Source: M0108 sp044228795 (GTDB taxonomy: Bacteria; Pseudomonadota; Gammaproteobacteria; Chromatiales; Chromatiaceae). Taken from it: a DNA stretch of 64,000 nucleotides. Both the position numbers and the translations under genes were made by a program. How positions within the stretch are numbered: position 1 is the stretch's first letter; every line of letters starts with the position of its first letter. The stretch spans positions 26,810 through 90,809 of the forward strand of contig JBGAUE010000015.1 of NCBI GenBank assembly GCA_044228795.1, read 5' to 3'. Below, piece after piece: positions 32,713 through 40,348 of this stretch. Below the pieces are notes generated by a model. The model searched no databases. It saw only the letters and a list, made by a program, of their open reading frames with translations, and was not told the DNA's origin.

Positions 32713-33159
32713 ATGGACACTTTTACCCGAAACTACAGCATGGGCCTGGCCTCCCTGGTTCTGGGCCTGATCATCTTCTGGCTCTATTCTCTCTGGGCAC
32801 CCCGGGTTTGGGAGTTGAATGAGATTCTGGAGGCGGAGCCACTGGTGGCCACTTATCCCTATGCCTTTCGGGTGATCGAGTTTAGCGATGGGGTTGCCAC
32901 TCTTTCGACCCCGCGGTCCTTCAGCTTTCCGGTAGTCCGCTTGTTGCCCATCCTTTACCCGGAGTTAGCCAATCTGGCCCAAGAAGATCCGCGCATGGTC
33001 GCTGCGCAGCAACGTCTCATTGATGCCCAGAAACGGGCCATGCAACTGGTTCAGGAGCACTCAGATGTTCGTGAGGTTCGCTGGGTGCTGGATGTCGGTT
33101 GGCTTGCTGACCATGGCATCCAGGTTCAGCAGACCGATATCGCCGAGGCTATGCCATGA
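32713..33159 (+). CDS. Hypothetical protein with one N-terminal membrane helix
   Basis: I do not recognise this 148-residue protein. Residues 9-29 (GLASLVLGLIIFWLYSLWAP) form one membrane helix and the rest is soluble and mixed, with a charged helix at about 92-115 (RMVAAQQRLIDAQKRAMQLV). The ATG at 32713 starts the hydrophobic segment at the right distance for an N-in anchor. Codon choice resembles its neighbours. It is divergent from the Mbx-like operon and may share its regulatory gap. Confidence 0.65.
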   Translation: MDTFTRNYSMGLASLVLGLIIFWLYSLWAPRVWELNEILEAEPLVATYPYAFRVIEFSDGVATLSTPRSFSFPVVRLLPILYPELANLAQEDPRMVAAQQRLIDAQKRAMQLVQEHSDVREVRWVLDVGWLADHGIQVQQTDIAEAMP

Positions 33160-33273
33160 TGCCCGCGAAGATTCGGTCTCGATTCCTGGATTTGGCGGTG
33201 GGGGACCCCGCTGGCCGTGATCAAATTTATGTCAGATTCATTTTCACAACCCATTGCTAAGGCAGGGTGAATT

Positions 33274-33717
33274 ATGCGTATCGCCATCACCAGTCAAAAC
33301 TTCAAAACCATTACCAATCATGCGGGTAAGGCCAGGCGCTTTCTCGTCTATGAGGCGGGTGACCAGAGCCTGCCGATGGAGGTGGAACGGCTCGACCTGC
33401 CCGCTGAGATGTCTCTGCACGCCTACCATGGCGAGGATCATCCGCTTTTCCTCTTGGGGCTTGAGGTTCTAATAACCCAAAGTGCGGGTCAGGGGTTGGT
33501 GCAGCGTTTGAGCCGACACGGCATCCGAGTGCTCGTTACCAGTGAATCCGATCCGGTGCCGGCCGTCTCCCGGGTGGCGGCAGGAGTGCCCCTCGCGCCA
33601 GGGCTCCCCCATGACCACGATCATGGCCATCAGCAGGTACATGACCACAACCTTGGCCAGGTTCGCATGGCAGGACTCGTCCGCCCTGCTCTACCTGTCC
33701 AGCCCAAGGGTGCGTGA
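33274..33717 (+). CDS. NifX/NifB-like dinitrogenase cofactor-domain protein with a His-rich tail
   Basis: The first ~105 residues of this 147-residue protein match the NifX/NifB/NafY 'dinitrogenase iron-molybdenum cofactor' domain: MRIAITSQNFKTITNHAGKA, FLVYEAG, and LGLEVLITQSAGQGLVQRL, typical of small members that bind iron-sulfur or metal cofactors. The C-terminal part contains HDHDHGHQQVHDH, a likely metal-binding tail. An AGGGTG ribosome site lies 4-9 bases before the ATG. No nif genes are near, so a general metal-handling role is more likely than nitrogenase assembly; this is inference. Confidence 0.75.
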   Translation: MRIAITSQNFKTITNHAGKARRFLVYEAGDQSLPMEVERLDLPAEMSLHAYHGEDHPLFLLGLEVLITQSAGQGLVQRLSRHGIRVLVTSESDPVPAVSRVAAGVPLAPGLPHDHDHGHQQVHDHNLGQVRMAGLVRPALPVQPKGA

Positions 33718-33835
33718 CACCTACCCCAGGGGCCCGATGTGCGCCCGAACCTTGTAAGCGTGGCGGGGACTGGTAACTTAGGCACGGAAACTGGCAGGCT
33801 AATCCCCTGGCACTCGTTGTAACTTTACCCAAACC

Positions 33836-33855
33836 GAGCCCCTTGCCAGGGGCTC
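33836..33855. terminator. Hairpin between the NifX-like and DUF2892 genes
   Basis: GAGCCCCT (33836-33843) and AGGGGCTC (33848-33855) form a perfect 8-bp stem with a TGCC loop, 30 bases before the next start codon. No T-run follows, so it is only a possible terminator or an mRNA structure. Confidence 0.4.
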
Positions 33856-33885
33856 CCGACAAACCTTCGCATGGAGATAACCCAC

Positions 33886-34083
33886 ATGACTTTCACCAAG
33901 AACGCTGGCACCTTAGACCGTTCCCTGCGGGCCATCGTCGGCCTGGTCCTGATTGCCCTGACGCTGACCGGCATTATTGGGGTCTGGGGCTGGATTGGTG
34001 TCGTCCCTCTGGTCACCGCTGCCCTCGGCTGGTGCCCCGCCTACACCCTGCTGGGCATCAAGACCTGTCCGACCCAGGACTAA
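33886..34083 (+). CDS. DUF2892 small membrane protein
   Basis: This 65-residue protein has the DUF2892 pattern: a short polar start (TKNAGTLDRSLRAIVG), one hydrophobic segment, then GVVPLVTAALGWCPAYTLLGIKTC, whose CP...C motif is characteristic. DUF2892 proteins are small inner-membrane proteins often linked to rhodanese or sulfur genes; function is unknown. GGAG lies 9 bases upstream of the ATG at 33886, which decides this start over an earlier in-frame ATG at 33871. Confidence 0.85.
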   Translation: MTFTKNAGTLDRSLRAIVGLVLIALTLTGIIGVWGWIGVVPLVTAALGWCPAYTLLGIKTCPTQD

Positions 34084-34101
34084 GGGCAATTCCATGGATT
34101 T

Positions 34102-34147
34102 CCCAACCGGGCTAACCGGTTGGGCTTGGCCCGGCTCCGGCCGGGCC
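34102..34147. terminator. Two adjacent GC-rich hairpins after the DUF2892 gene
   Basis: CCCAACCGG/CCGGTTGGG (34102-34110 and 34116-34124) is a perfect 9-bp stem with a 5-base loop. GGCCCGG/CCGGGCC (34128-34134 and 34141-34147) is a second stem immediately after. They begin 18 bases past the stop codon and probably end the transcript, although no T-tract follows either stem. Confidence 0.5.
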
Positions 34148-34527
34148 CTGGATCCACCCTTAGCCCATTCGAGGCTAGGTTGCTCGAGCCCGCTTTCATT
34201 CCCGGTCCCATGCTGGCGTTCAGCCTGTCCCATGCCCAACTCCTGGTCGCGGATCTTGACTGGACCCAGGCCCGTCGAGGGGCCTCCGGCATCATGGGTT
34301 CTGTCCCTACCCGGGGCACCAACCCGGCGCCAGCCATAAACATCACCCCAATTGAGTCCCCTTCTGGGGAGTACGGATCTTGGAAGGAATCTCCTTGCCC
34401 TTGCTCTGATCCTAGGCTCGGCCTTGCCCTGGCGGGAACTCAGCCCTCGAGGACGACCCCAACTTGCTTGTGAAGGACACGGCGACTTGCCGCGGCCAGC
34501 AACAATTTCTGAGTGCGAAACTAGGAA
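34148..34527. other. Gap with no supported gene
   Basis: I see no gene with family similarity or a credible start and ribosome site in these 380 bases. Base composition is near that of the surroundings until about 34500, where it becomes A/T-rich ahead of the promoter described next. Confidence 0.4.
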
Positions 34528-34562
34528 TTGACATCTATATATTAGAAAAAGATAATATAGAT
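34528..34562 (+). promoter_or_regulatory. Strong sigma-70-like promoter with an overlapping dyad
   Basis: TTGACA at 34528-34533, a 17-base spacer and GATAAT at 34551-34556 form a near-consensus promoter, the best one in the window. An imperfect inverted repeat overlaps the spacer and -10: ATCTATATATTA (34533-34544) and TAATATAGAT (34553-34562). This suggests a repressor or activator site. It drives the small exported protein starting at 34593. Confidence 0.8.
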
Positions 34563-34592
34563 AATTTCATGCACATTTTTGGGAGAGCCTCA

Positions 34593-34970
34593 ATGCTCAA
34601 ATCTATATTCGTCGCCGGTGGCTTCGCCCTCTTACTTGCCGCTGCTACGACTCAGGCCGCGGCCTTGGACGAGGCCAGCGCCCGGTATCTCGAACCCACC
34701 CTCAATGGCGAAGTCTCCGCCAGCGGCCTCTTCCCCTCTCAGGAAATGGAGGACGCCTTTAACGACTATCTGGCCTGGACCAAGACCCAGGGTCTAAGCC
34801 GCTTGGCTGCCTTCGAGCCGGTCGTCCGCGACTTCCCGGAAGGTCAGGGCTCCGAGTCCGGTCGTTTTCCCAACCAGGCTATGGAAGACCAGTTCAAGGA
34901 ATACCTAGCCTGGACCGGTGAAGGTAATTCCGGTCTCTTCTATGCCTTCCGCGCGGTTGATTTCGACTAA
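34593..34970 (+). CDS. Small exported protein with two internal repeats
   Basis: From the ATG at 34593 (GGGAG eight bases upstream) this is a 125-residue protein with a clear signal peptide (MLKSIFVAGGFALLLAAATT, cleavage probably after AQAAA). I do not recognise a family. The mature part holds two related repeats: SGLFPSQEMEDAFNDYLAW and SGRFPNQAMEDQFKEYLAW, each followed by a Gly/Ser turn and an AF pair. The repeat has the form SGxFPxQxMEDxFxxYLAW. The strong promoter suggests high expression. A longer open frame upstream has no ribosome site and would bury the signal peptide. Confidence 0.75.
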   Translation: MLKSIFVAGGFALLLAAATTQAAALDEASARYLEPTLNGEVSASGLFPSQEMEDAFNDYLAWTKTQGLSRLAAFEPVVRDFPEGQGSESGRFPNQAMEDQFKEYLAWTGEGNSGLFYAFRAVDFD

Positions 34971-35053
34971 CCTCCCCACTGGGGCTATTCCGTTTGCCCT
35001 TGGTGCTTGGCATGTTGGGGCGGCCGCGAATTCCCCAGGCGGGTTAACGACTA

Positions 35054-35079
35054 AAACCCGCCCCGAAGGGTGCGGGTTT
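35054..35079. terminator. Terminator between convergent genes
   Basis: AAACCCGC (35054-35061) pairs with GCGGGTTT (35072-35079) around a 10-base loop. On the minus strand the stem is followed by TTTTAG and on the plus strand by a weak T-rich stretch. It lies 84 bases past the exported-protein gene and 154 bases past the P-type ATPase gene, which converge here, so it may act in both directions. Confidence 0.75.
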
Positions 35080-35232
35080 CTGCTTGTCTCAAGTGGGTGA
35101 TTGTTCACTTGAAGGGATGGGGTCTCGTCAGATGATGGCAGCAGGTTCCACACCTTGAAGTTTAAGTGGGCCGGGCTGCTATCGAGCGGGTTGGAACCAG
35201 CGAGGTGCAGTAAGTGGGTCTGGGTAACAGGT

Positions 35233-37944
35233 TCAATGGATGAACCCTGACCTTATGAGCTTGTCCACCTCGATCGCCAGGAAGCTGGGAAAAAAGCACA
35301 GGAGAATCAGCGGCCACCAGTCGCTAGGAAACTCGGCGGTGCGGAACAGATCCGAGGCCGCCGGAATTAGGGTAGGGATGAGGCGGATCAGGATACTGAT
35401 GGCGATGCCACCCAAGAGCCAGGGGTTGCTGAAGGGACTGAAGGTGAAGGCCGAGGCGAAGATGGAGCGCGCCGAGACGACATAACCAAAGTGGGCCATG
35501 AGCACCGCCCAGAAGGCGGCGGTCTGGGCCTGGGTGAGCAGCAGGGGGTCGAGGATCTCACCCGCGACTACGGCAGGGGCGCCGAAGTGGTAGTAGATGA
35601 GGAAGCCCGGCATCGCCACGGCCAGGCCCATGATCACCAGTCGTTGCAGGAAGAGGGCGTTGATGATGGGGGCCTGGGCGTCCCGCGGTGGCTGCGACAG
35701 CAGGCCCGGTTCTTTGGGTTCCATCATCAGGGGCAGGGTCAGCAACACCGAATCAAGCAAATTGATCCAAAGGATCTGTACCGGCTCTAGGACGAATCGC
35801 GCTGCAAAGAGGGGTGCCGTGGCTGCCAGCAAAACGGCCCCCATGATCAGCAGAGCCTGAGCGGCATTGGTCGGCAGGGTGTAGAGGATGGCCTTTTGCA
35901 GGTTGTTCCAGGCATGGCGGCCCTCTTCCACGGCATTGACGATAGTGGCGAAATTGTCATCTGCCAGTACCATGTCCGCCGCCTCCCGCGCCACTTCGGT
36001 GCCGGCGATGCCCATGGCGATGCCGAGATCCGCCTGCTTGAGGGCCGGGGCGTCGTTGACACCATCTCCGGTCATGGCGACGACATGGCCGTTGGCCTGG
36101 AAGGCCGCGGCGATGCGCTGCTTGTGTTCGGGGGCCACGCGGGCAAAGATGGCGACGGTCTCGACAGCCCGGCGCAGGGACTCGTCGTCCATCGCCGCCA
36201 GTTCCACCCCCGTCAAGACCTGGCCGGCTGCGATGCCGAGTTGGGCGGCCACCGCCTGAGCCGTATCGGGATGGTCGCCGGTGACCATGACGGTGCGGAT
36301 GCCCGCCCCCCGGCACTTGGCGACCGCCTCTATGGCCGAGGGTTTGGGCGGGTCAATCATCCCCTGGAGGCCGGCGAAGGTCAGGTCGCGCAGGTCGGCG
36401 TGGAGCAGGTCACGATGGCTGGCGTCTACCTCGCGGAAGGCGAAGCCCAGGGTACGCAGGGCCTGGCGAGCGAAGACCCGGGCTGCGTCCAGGTAGTCTT
36501 CCTGGTCGATGGGACCTATCTGCCCCGCGGCGTCCAGCCCGGTCAAGCAGTGGGGCAGCAGAATCTCGGGGGCGCCCTTGACAGCGATGAAGCGGCGTCC
36601 CTCCCATTCCACCAGCACTGCCATATACTTAGTGCTCGAGTCGAAAGGAATTTCCTCGAAACGCCTTAGCCCCTCCCTGGTGATGCCCCCCTTGGCGGCG
36701 CTGACCAGGAGGGCGAGTTCCGTGGGATCGCCGACTCCCCCGCCTTCTTCGCTTAGGTGGGCATTGTTGCAGGCCACGCCGATCTCCAGTAACCGTCTCA
36801 GGGCCGGCAGGGAGCCTGCGGCGAGGGGCGCGCCGGCACCTGAGAAATGCCCGGTCACGTCATAGCCAACCCCGGAAACGGCAAAGTTTTGCCCAGCGAC
36901 ATGGATCTGGGTGACCGTCATGTGGTTTTCGGTCAGGGTGCCGGTTTTATCGGAGCAGATCACCGAGGTGGCCCCCAGGGTCTCGGCGGCGGGGAGCTTA
37001 CGAATCAGCGCCTTGCGCGAGGCCATCACGGTGCCGGCAACCGCGAGGATGGAAGTGACCAGGGCCGGTAGCATCTCGGGGATTGCCGCCACCACCAGCG
37101 AAACGGCGCCAAGAAAGCTATAGCCGAGTTCATAACCCAGATAGAGGCCATAGGCGAAATTGAAGGCCCCGACCGTCAGGATCGCCTTGATCAGGGTCCC
37201 CACGAATTCACTCATCTTGCGTTGCAGGGGCGTCTTGCCGGCGTCCGCGGCCGACACCATGGTGGCGATCTGGCCGAAGGCGGTGTGGGAGCCGGTCTCG
37301 ACCACAAGGCCTCGCGCGGTGCCCTGGGTCAGATAGGTACCCGAGAACCCGATGTTTTTTTGGTCGCCGGGGACCAGATGCTCACCCTGGACTAATGCCG
37401 TGGTCTTTTCTACCGGCACCGATTCCCCGGTGAGGGAGGATTCATCGACGTGGACATTCCGGGTGTCGATGAAGCGCACATCGGCGGGGATCTTATCCCC
37501 ACCTTCCAGCACCACGATGTCCCCCGGGACCAGCTCGCGGGAGGGGATGCGGAGCAGATCCCCGCCGCGTACCACCATGCATTCCGGTACCATCATGCTG
37601 CGCAGGGCCTCCAGGGCTCCCTCGGCCTTGCCTTCCTGGATAAATCCCAGGATGGCATTGAGCACTACGACCCCCAGAATCACGAGGGTGTCGGGGAGCA
37701 TGTGGCTGCCTAAGGCCGTGAGCAGGCCGGTGATGGCGGCGGTGACGAGCAGGATGATGACCATGGCATCGTTGAATTGGCGCAGGAACCGAATCCAGGC
37801 CGGGGTTTTCTTGAAGGTGATCTCATTCCAGCCATAACGGCCCTGCCGTGCTACCGCCTCCGATGGAGTCAGGCCCTGTTCGCGGGAGGTCTGCAGGGCG
37901 GCGAGGGTCTCGTCCACGTCCAATCGATACCAGGGATCACTCAT
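35233..37944 (-). CDS. P-type (type II) cation-transporting ATPase
   Basis: The 903-residue protein has all P-ATPase elements in order: the TGES actuator loop (LTGESVPVEK, about 172-181), the M4 motif PEMLP at 289-293, the phosphorylation site SDKTGTLT with Asp332, MVTGDHPDTA, and MTGDGVNDAPALKQADLGIAMG. The N-terminal cation ATPase domain and C-terminal ATPase domain place it in the P2 group (Ca2+, Na+/K+ or related). PEMLP in place of PEGLP differs from typical Ca2+ pumps, so I leave the ion open. It is downstream of the orphan subunit I on the same strand (124-base gap), possibly one transcript. ATG at 37944. Confidence 0.93.
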   Translation of the reverse strand: MSDPWYRLDVDETLAALQTSREQGLTPSEAVARQGRYGWNEITFKKTPAWIRFLRQFNDAMVIILLVTAAITGLLTALGSHMLPDTLVILGVVVLNAILGFIQEGKAEGALEALRSMMVPECMVVRGGDLLRIPSRELVPGDIVVLEGGDKIPADVRFIDTRNVHVDESSLTGESVPVEKTTALVQGEHLVPGDQKNIGFSGTYLTQGTARGLVVETGSHTAFGQIATMVSAADAGKTPLQRKMSEFVGTLIKAILTVGAFNFAYGLYLGYELGYSFLGAVSLVVAAIPEMLPALVTSILAVAGTVMASRKALIRKLPAAETLGATSVICSDKTGTLTENHMTVTQIHVAGQNFAVSGVGYDVTGHFSGAGAPLAAGSLPALRRLLEIGVACNNAHLSEEGGGVGDPTELALLVSAAKGGITREGLRRFEEIPFDSSTKYMAVLVEWEGRRFIAVKGAPEILLPHCLTGLDAAGQIGPIDQEDYLDAARVFARQALRTLGFAFREVDASHRDLLHADLRDLTFAGLQGMIDPPKPSAIEAVAKCRGAGIRTVMVTGDHPDTAQAVAAQLGIAAGQVLTGVELAAMDDESLRRAVETVAIFARVAPEHKQRIAAAFQANGHVVAMTGDGVNDAPALKQADLGIAMGIAGTEVAREAADMVLADDNFATIVNAVEEGRHAWNNLQKAILYTLPTNAAQALLIMGAVLLAATAPLFAARFVLEPVQILWINLLDSVLLTLPLMMEPKEPGLLSQPPRDAQAPIINALFLQRLVIMGLAVAMPGFLIYYHFGAPAVVAGEILDPLLLTQAQTAAFWAVLMAHFGYVVSARSIFASAFTFSPFSNPWLLGGIAISILIRLIPTLIPAASDLFRTAEFPSDWWPLILLCFFPSFLAIEVDKLIRSGFIH

Positions 37945-38068
37945 GACACTTTGCTCCGGATCGTGATGCGGGAATGGCTAATGAGATGATACCTGGTCGG
38001 TTGTTGGCGATCTCTGCCAGTGCCCAGCCGGCCGGGGTTTGACTGGGGTTAGGGCTAGGCGGAAGCCG

Positions 38069-39910
38069 TTAGCGGCAACGCCGGCCCAAGGGAGCTCCCT
38101 GCACCGCCATGGGTCGGAACAGCCGTCCCTCGGCGCGCAGGAAGTGGACGAAGAATTCGAACAGAACCAAGCGGGTAGTCTGAACGAAGACCACCAGGCC
38201 CTCCAGCACGATGGCAAAGACATTACCCAGGATCACCACCAGCCACCAAACCAGGGAGTTGTCTACCGCTCCGGCCAGGGTCATGATGGTGTGGGAGAGG
38301 GCGGCGTGGGCCAGGGCGAAGGCGCCCACCCGGGCGAAGGAGAGGGTGTTAAGCAGCAACTCGAACAGGCTGTAGAGCAGCCCACCCAGGGCGCTAACCA
38401 GGGCCTGGATACCCGCCCCGTGGCACCGCCAGAGGCTGCCGGCGATGAAGTGGATCAGGGCCAGGCCAGCAATCCAAAAGACCTGGGGATTGGCGATGGC
38501 AAGCAGCAACGCCAGATAGAGGATCAGCACGGCGGCATCCACTGCCAGCCAGGTGCCCAGGTCGTTGTTCCAGTGGGCCTCGAAACCGGCGAGGACCAGC
38601 CCTAGCAGCAAAATCCCGACGCCAAAGGCCAAGGGCACCGCCAGGACGATGATGGGATGCTCCAGGGGCTTGAGCCAGAGAGCGGGGATCAGATCGTCGA
38701 AACCAAAGACGTCGCCAAAGAGCAGGCCGCAGGCCATGGCGGCGAGTCCGCAGGGCAGCAGAAAACGGATATCAGGCCAGCGTTTGCCGAAAAGCAGGGC
38801 AAAAAGTACCAGCAGCAGGCCATGGCCCACGTCGGGAAACATGTAGCCAAAGAGCAGAGGCACTAACAGGGCCAGGAGGCCGCTCGGGTCCACCTCCTTG
38901 CGGTCCGGGGTACCCCAGAGCATGAGCAGGGGTCGGTAAGGTTGGGCCCACCAACTCTGCAGGGTGGTGACCGGTGGCGGTGCCGAGGCTGGCGGGTCAG
39001 GGAAGCGCACTACAACCTCGATACCGGCCTGCCAGAGGGCCTCTTGCAGGCCACCCAGATCCTCGGCCGTGGTCCAGCCGGTGACGTGACAGAGTTCCTG
39101 GCCGCCGAGGTAGCAGGCGGCCTTGTCCAGATACCAGGCCAGGGTGTCGATGTCGGCCCGGGCAGCGGCGATGGTGGGGTCGGCGCGCAATTCCTTCAGG
39201 GGCATTTCCAACCGGGCGATCTCGTGATCGAGGGCGCTGAGGTGGTCATGTATGCGGTGGATGCGCTCATCCGGGTTGCCGGCTAGCCAGGAGGGGATGC
39301 CGACTTGTTCGCAGCCCCTTTCCACCACCAGTTGTCGGATCAGGGTGCGCTGATCGGGCATGCCCATCATGAAGGGAAAGTCGTGCCGCGGCCCCCGGAC
39401 CACCAAGGCGGTTTGGGTGGCGACTTCGCTCTCTTCGAGCCGGCAGATCTTGGGGCAGGCGAAGAGGCACTTGCACAGAAATCGGGTCTCGTTGAAGAGG
39501 CCGTCCAGGTCCACGCCATCCCGGCGCATGGCGCGCAGGGCCTCGTCGAGGAGCCGCAGGTCCTCCCGCTCTGCTTGCCGCTCGGCCACCTGCTCCCTTA
39601 GGTAGTCCAGGCGCGCACTCCAGACGCGCAGCCGATGCAGAGCCTGGTTGGCAACATGGACGGGATTGCCAAGCAGGGCGCTGGGATGGTCAGGGCCCTC
39701 GGGCAGGTCTTCCAGGTGGCGCGCGATCAACTCACGCCCGCGCTTAACAAAATAGCGCAGCTTATGGGTATTCGGGGGGTCTGCCAGGCGGGGGTCTATC
39801 TCCAGTTCCACCATTCCGGATCGAGCCAGAATTTCGGTGGCCCGGACCGTATGTTCGTGGGGAACATAGGTCTCGAACCAGCGGGCTTGGATAGGGCGAA
39901 GGGGGAACAT
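38069..39910 (-). CDS. Orphan V/A-type ATPase subunit I paralogue
   Basis: This 613-residue protein is a second subunit I: a cytoplasmic half of ~320 residues, then about eight membrane helices starting near YRPLLMLWG. The key arginine is kept in LNTLSFARVGAFALAHAALS, and FPDVGHG and LFGDVFGFDDL are conserved loops. It is only distantly similar to the operon copy at 16945-18828, and no other ATPase subunit is nearby. The cytoplasmic half has an unusual CKCLFACPKIC cluster. I use the ATG at 39910 (MFPLRPIQARW). It could be an alternative stator for the same ATPase or a leftover of a second enzyme; a P-type ATPase gene follows. Confidence 0.85.
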   Translation of the reverse strand: MFPLRPIQARWFETYVPHEHTVRATEILARSGMVELEIDPRLADPPNTHKLRYFVKRGRELIARHLEDLPEGPDHPSALLGNPVHVANQALHRLRVWSARLDYLREQVAERQAEREDLRLLDEALRAMRRDGVDLDGLFNETRFLCKCLFACPKICRLEESEVATQTALVVRGPRHDFPFMMGMPDQRTLIRQLVVERGCEQVGIPSWLAGNPDERIHRIHDHLSALDHEIARLEMPLKELRADPTIAAARADIDTLAWYLDKAACYLGGQELCHVTGWTTAEDLGGLQEALWQAGIEVVVRFPDPPASAPPPVTTLQSWWAQPYRPLLMLWGTPDRKEVDPSGLLALLVPLLFGYMFPDVGHGLLLVLFALLFGKRWPDIRFLLPCGLAAMACGLLFGDVFGFDDLIPALWLKPLEHPIIVLAVPLAFGVGILLLGLVLAGFEAHWNNDLGTWLAVDAAVLILYLALLLAIANPQVFWIAGLALIHFIAGSLWRCHGAGIQALVSALGGLLYSLFELLLNTLSFARVGAFALAHAALSHTIMTLAGAVDNSLVWWLVVILGNVFAIVLEGLVVFVQTTRLVLFEFFVHFLRAEGRLFRPMAVQGAPLGRRCR

Positions 39911-40318
39911 GGGTGCGCACCCCGGTACGCTGTCGGAAGGTGCCGCCGACCGCGGCAAGTGGGTCGAATTGGAGCGGGTCGAGTAGTGATGCGGTCGTTG
40001 GGCGGCGGCGAGGCCGGAGGGGCAGCCGGTTGGCAGCGCACCCTACCCGCTAACTACTCAGTTCTATCACTAAGCTAGCATATTAGAGGATATTTGCCGC
40101 CTGGCCACCCAGCCTCGGGCTGATGGAGATCCGCTCGCAGCCGACTGAAATTCTCGAAAATCAGATTCTTGACGGCTGGGGGCATGGGTCACCCTGATCC
40201 CGCGCCCCACTCGGCAAGGCGGCGACAGATCCGGGGATCCATTGCCGCTCCGCCTTTGGTGTTCTCGATGCTCTCCGAATGATCTGTGCCCTAGCTGCGA
40301 TGTTCGCCCGTAACCGAT
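39911..40318. other. Gap with no supported gene
   Basis: These 408 bases show no credible gene. An A/T-rich stretch around 40060-40095 may contain the promoter for the orphan subunit I gene on the minus strand, but I find no well-spaced -35/-10 pair. Confidence 0.35.
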
Positions 40319-40338
40319 AAGGGCCTTTCGGCCCTTTT
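40319..40338. terminator. Terminator after katG
   Basis: AAGGGCC and GGCCCTT form a 7-bp stem (40319-40325 and 40330-40336) with a TTTC loop, ending 11 bases past the katG stop. The run of T lies on the plus-strand side and only a short TTAT follows on the minus strand, so efficiency in the katG direction is uncertain. Confidence 0.6.
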
Positions 40339-40348
40339 CCATTCAATA

